A DNA stretch of 8,400 nt from a bacterium (lineage in GTDB: Bacteria; Atribacterota; JS1; SB-45; 34-128): contig JAHIPR010000127.1 of the NCBI GenBank assembly GCA_018903015.1, positions 1 to 8,400 on the forward strand, given 5' to 3'. Shown here one piece after another: positions 6,490-8,400 of this stretch. The notes under the pieces were generated by a model that saw only the letters and a program-made list of their open reading frames with translations, was not told where the DNA came from and ran no database searches. Positions within the stretch are counted from its first letter, which is position 1. Every line of letters starts with the position of its first letter. A program made the translations under genes and the position numbers.

Positions 6490-6495
6490 CCTTCT
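6490..6495 (-). promoter_or_regulatory. Ribosome binding site that decides the phosphoesterase start
   Basis: The minus strand reads AGAAGG directly against ATGATAATG. The first ATG (6489) has no spacing from the site, while the second (6483) has six bases, so the second is the better start. Confidence 0.6.
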
Positions 6496-6506
6496 AAAAT
6501 AAATGT

Positions 6507-6591
6507 ATTAGAGAAGTTATTAATTAAATAACAGCAATAATTAATTATCCCTATATATTTCCTTTTCTTCTTGTATTAACTATTCTCTAAT
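6507..6591. repeat. Imperfect inverted repeat between atpD and the phosphoesterase
   Basis: The plus strand carries ATTAGAGAA (6507-6515) and its exact reverse complement TTCTCTAAT (6583-6591), with 67 bases between. Pairing resumes just inside after a 2-base offset (GTTA against TAAC). The intervening DNA is AT-rich and has no coding potential. It could form a long weak stem-loop in the leader of the phosphoesterase transcript; no mobile-element features such as a target duplication are evident. Confidence 0.3.
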
Positions 6592-6597
6592 TTATAT

Positions 6598-6626
6598 AAA
6601 AAAACGGAGTATTTGTAATTTACACT
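6598..6626 (-). terminator. Possible weak terminator of the V-ATPase operon
   Basis: Downstream of the subunit D stop the minus strand has a short, partly wobble-paired stem (AGTGT 6622-6626 with ATACT 6608-6612), then CCG and a run of seven T's (6598-6604). The T-run is convincing but the stem is weak. Its position at the end of a typical V-ATPase operon supports it. Confidence 0.25.
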
Positions 6627-6633
6627 ATTTTTT

Positions 6634-7251
6634 TTATGCTCTTATAATTTCTTTAATTCGCATAATCGCTGAAATAGTAGATCTAGCCATTTCATCCAAT
6701 TTCATGGTAATGAATTTTGCAGTCTCTTCTAAATCAGGTATTAATACATATTCTAATGTATTAACCCTTCGTCTGGTCTTTTCAATTTCATCAGCTAAAA
6801 GGCTTACTGCTTTATCTAACTCAGCCAATTTTAACATTAAGGGTATAATTTCATAAAAATTTCTCAAAGCAATGTCTAGTTCTGGAGTTGTATTTATTAA
6901 ACTATATGCGTAAAAATTTCCCTCATATTTAAATTTATACTTTGGAACATTTACGCTCATTAGATTTTTAAAAGTTACTTCGATTGTACTTTTTGCCTTT
7001 GGGAACATTAAGGTCTCTTCCAAGGTTATCTTGCTCATTAAAGAAGAAGCATTAGAAAAAATAGCATAACACTTTATCAATCTATCTTCTAATTCTTCTC
7101 TAATTGTTTTATTTTCTTTTACTAAGCGAATAAATTCTTGAATTAAAGCATCTCTTTTATCTTTTAATAACTTATGACCTCGTTTTGCTAGAAATAATCT
7201 CTTTTTTAGCCTTAATAATTCCATTCGATTAGGATTAACTTTTAATAACAT
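6634..7251 (-). CDS. atpD: V/A-type ATPase subunit D
   Basis: This 205-residue protein is full length for the central-shaft subunit D of V/A-type ATPases, which rotates inside the A3B3 head and links it to the membrane ring. The diagnostic N-terminus is NPNRMELLRLKKRLFLAKRG (residues 7-26), running into GHKLLKDKRDAL. Long helical N- and C-terminal segments (about 8-60 and 145-195) are predicted to form the antiparallel coiled coil of the shaft. Its ATG directly follows the TAA stop of subunit B (TAAATG), with its ribosome binding site GGAGG inside the end of the subunit B gene, a sign of translational coupling. The gene name follows V-type ATP synthase naming (also called ntpD) and is not the F-type beta subunit. 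It is the last ATPase gene here; the next gene is unrelated and 150 bases away. Confidence 0.96.
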   Translation of the reverse strand: MLLKVNPNRMELLRLKKRLFLAKRGHKLLKDKRDALIQEFIRLVKENKTIREELEDRLIKCYAIFSNASSLMSKITLEETLMFPKAKSTIEVTFKNLMSVNVPKYKFKYEGNFYAYSLINTTPELDIALRNFYEIIPLMLKLAELDKAVSLLADEIEKTRRRVNTLEYVLIPDLEETAKFITMKLDEMARSTISAIMRIKEIIRA

Positions 7252-8400
7252 TTAATTTTTAGCCTCCGATGTATCCTTTGGCAAATATTTCTTAATAAAT
7301 TCATCTTTTATCCTTTTTAATTCTTCTGTTGGTAGAATTGTTAATAATTGCCAACCTGTATTTAAACTTTCTTCAATTGATCTATTTTCATCTTCGCCTT
7401 GTTTGACAAATATTTCTTCAAATTTATCTGCAAACCTAACATATTTCTTGTCAACTTCCGTTAAAGCCGCTTCCCCTAAGATTACTGCTAATTCTTTGGA
7501 TTCTTTACCTCTGGCATAAGAAGCAAAGAGCTGATTCATAACATTTGCATGGTCTTCGCGCGTTTTATTCAACCCAATTCCTTTATCTTTTAAACGAGAC
7601 AAAGAAGGTAATACATTAATAGGGGGATAAATTCCTTTATGGTGTAATTCTCTTGATAAAATTATCTGCCCTTCCGTAATATAACCTGTCAAGTCCGGTA
7701 TGGGATGAGTTTTATCATCTTCTGGCATAGTTAAAATGGGAATTAAAGTAATTGATCCTTTTTTTCCTTTTATTCTCCCAGCTCTCTCGCAGAGATTTGC
7801 TAAATCTGTGTACAAATAACCTGGGTAACCACGTCTGCCGGGAACTTCTTTTCTGGCTGCAGAAACTTCTCTTAAGGCTTCACAATAATTGGTCATATCA
7901 GTAAGTATTACCAGCACATGCATACCTTTTTCAAATGCTAAATACTCTGCACAAGTCAAAGCCATTCGGGGAGTTATTATTCTCTCTACTGCCGGGTTAT
8001 TGGCTAAATTAACAAACATAACACTCTTCTCTATTGCTCCGGTTCTTCTAAAATCGCTTATAAAAAAATTTGCTTCCTCAAAAGTAATTCCCATAGCAGC
8101 AAATACAACAGCAAATTTCTCCTCTTTTCCTAAAACTTTTGCCTGCCGCGCGATTTGGGAAGCAAGTTTTGCATGGGGTAATCCTGAACCAGAAAAGATA
8201 GGCAGCTTTTGTCCTCTGACCAAGGTATTTAATACATCGATGGAAGAAATACCGGTTTGGATAAAATTGTTAGGATAATCTCGTGCATAAGGATTAATAG
8301 GATTTCCATTTATATCTAATTTTTTTTCTGCAATAATTTGAGGACCATCATCTATAGGTCTTCCCGAACCATCAAATATTCTTCCCAAAACATCCAGGGA
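7252..8400 (-). CDS. atpB: V/A-type ATPase subunit B (5' end outside the window)
   Basis: The last 382 residues of the non-catalytic B subunit of a V/A-type ATPase are present; the family is about 460 residues long, so roughly 80 N-terminal residues lie beyond position 8400. The frame stays open to the edge ([20 protein letters not shown]), so a TTG at 8388 is internal, not a start. Visible hallmarks are [19 protein letters not shown], which replaces the catalytic Walker A of subunit A, then [71 protein letters not shown] and PMPDL-like [15 protein letters not shown]. The subunit forms the regulatory nucleotide interface in the A3B3 head. Subunit A and the stator and membrane genes are expected to the right. 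Whether the enzyme mainly makes or uses ATP, and whether it moves H+ or Na+, cannot be told from B or D. Confidence 0.97.
   Translation of the reverse strand, partial: SLDVLGRIFDGSGRPIDDGPQIIAEKKLDINGNPINPYARDYPNNFIQTGISSIDVLNTLVRGQKLPIFSGSGLPHAKLASQIARQAKVLGKEEKFAVVFAAMGITFEEANFFISDFRRTGAIEKSVMFVNLANNPAVERIITPRMALTCAEYLAFEKGMHVLVILTDMTNYCEALREVSAARKEVPGRRGYPGYLYTDLANLCERAGRIKGKKGSITLIPILTMPEDDKTHPIPDLTGYITEGQIILSRELHHKGIYPPINVLPSLSRLKDKGIGLNKTREDHANVMNQLFASYARGKESKELAVILGEAALTEVDKKYVRFADKFEEIFVKQGEDENRSIEESLNTGWQLLTILPTEELKRIKDEFIKKYLPKDTSEAKN

Noticed and set aside
7889..8278. Plus-strand open frame of 129 residues inside the ATPase subunit B gene
   Set aside because: It is antisense to strongly conserved subunit B sequence.
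8386..8388. TTG as the start of ATPase subunit B
   Set aside because: The frame continues to the window edge with family-typical residues (SLDVLGRIF), so the gene is cut by the window rather than starting here.

Overview
This AT-rich window (about one-third G+C by eye) comes from an anaerobe-like bacterium. All nine protein genes and the single tRNA gene lie on the minus strand, so transcription runs from position 8400 towards position 1. A bacterial V/A-type ATPase, an L-lactate permease, strong AGGAGG-type ribosome binding sites and a Memo-family protein together fit a low-GC lineage such as Clostridia/Halanaerobia or an uncultured anaerobic phylum like Atribacterota. The window alone does not settle the taxon; this is inference.

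Layout in transcription order. The end of a V-type ATPase operon comes first: subunit B (its start lies beyond position 8400) followed immediately by subunit D, in the usual B-D order. After a 150-base AT-rich gap comes a calcineurin-like metallophosphoesterase. Its stop codon is only 3 bases from the 5' end of tRNA-Arg(CCG), and 31 bases after the tRNA a PlsC-type acyltransferase begins. A membrane-anchored NHL-repeat/TPR protein follows 30 bases later, then a Memo-family protein (AmmeMemoRadiSam system protein B), a small Mth938-domain protein and an L-lactate permease (LctP). Positions 1-341 carry no confident gene. They hold a candidate promoter and a ribosome binding site pointing to a gene that starts at or just beyond the left edge, a perfect 22-base palindrome, and a short stretch that resembles the 3' end of the Mth938 gene.

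How the genes fit together. The ATPase couples ATP to H+ or Na+ movement, and LctP brings in lactate with a cation, so both concern membrane energetics. PlsC makes phosphatidic acid for membrane lipids. The NHL/TPR, Memo and Mth938 proteins have no firm biochemical role. Close spacing from the phosphoesterase through the tRNA and PlsC to the NHL/TPR gene suggests one transcript that must be cut to free the tRNA. I found no clear new multi-gene system. The items most worth a second look are the noncoding flanks of lctP (palindrome, repeated RTAAAC motifs, Mth938-like remnant), the tRNA embedded between protein genes, and the NHL-TPR-membrane protein.
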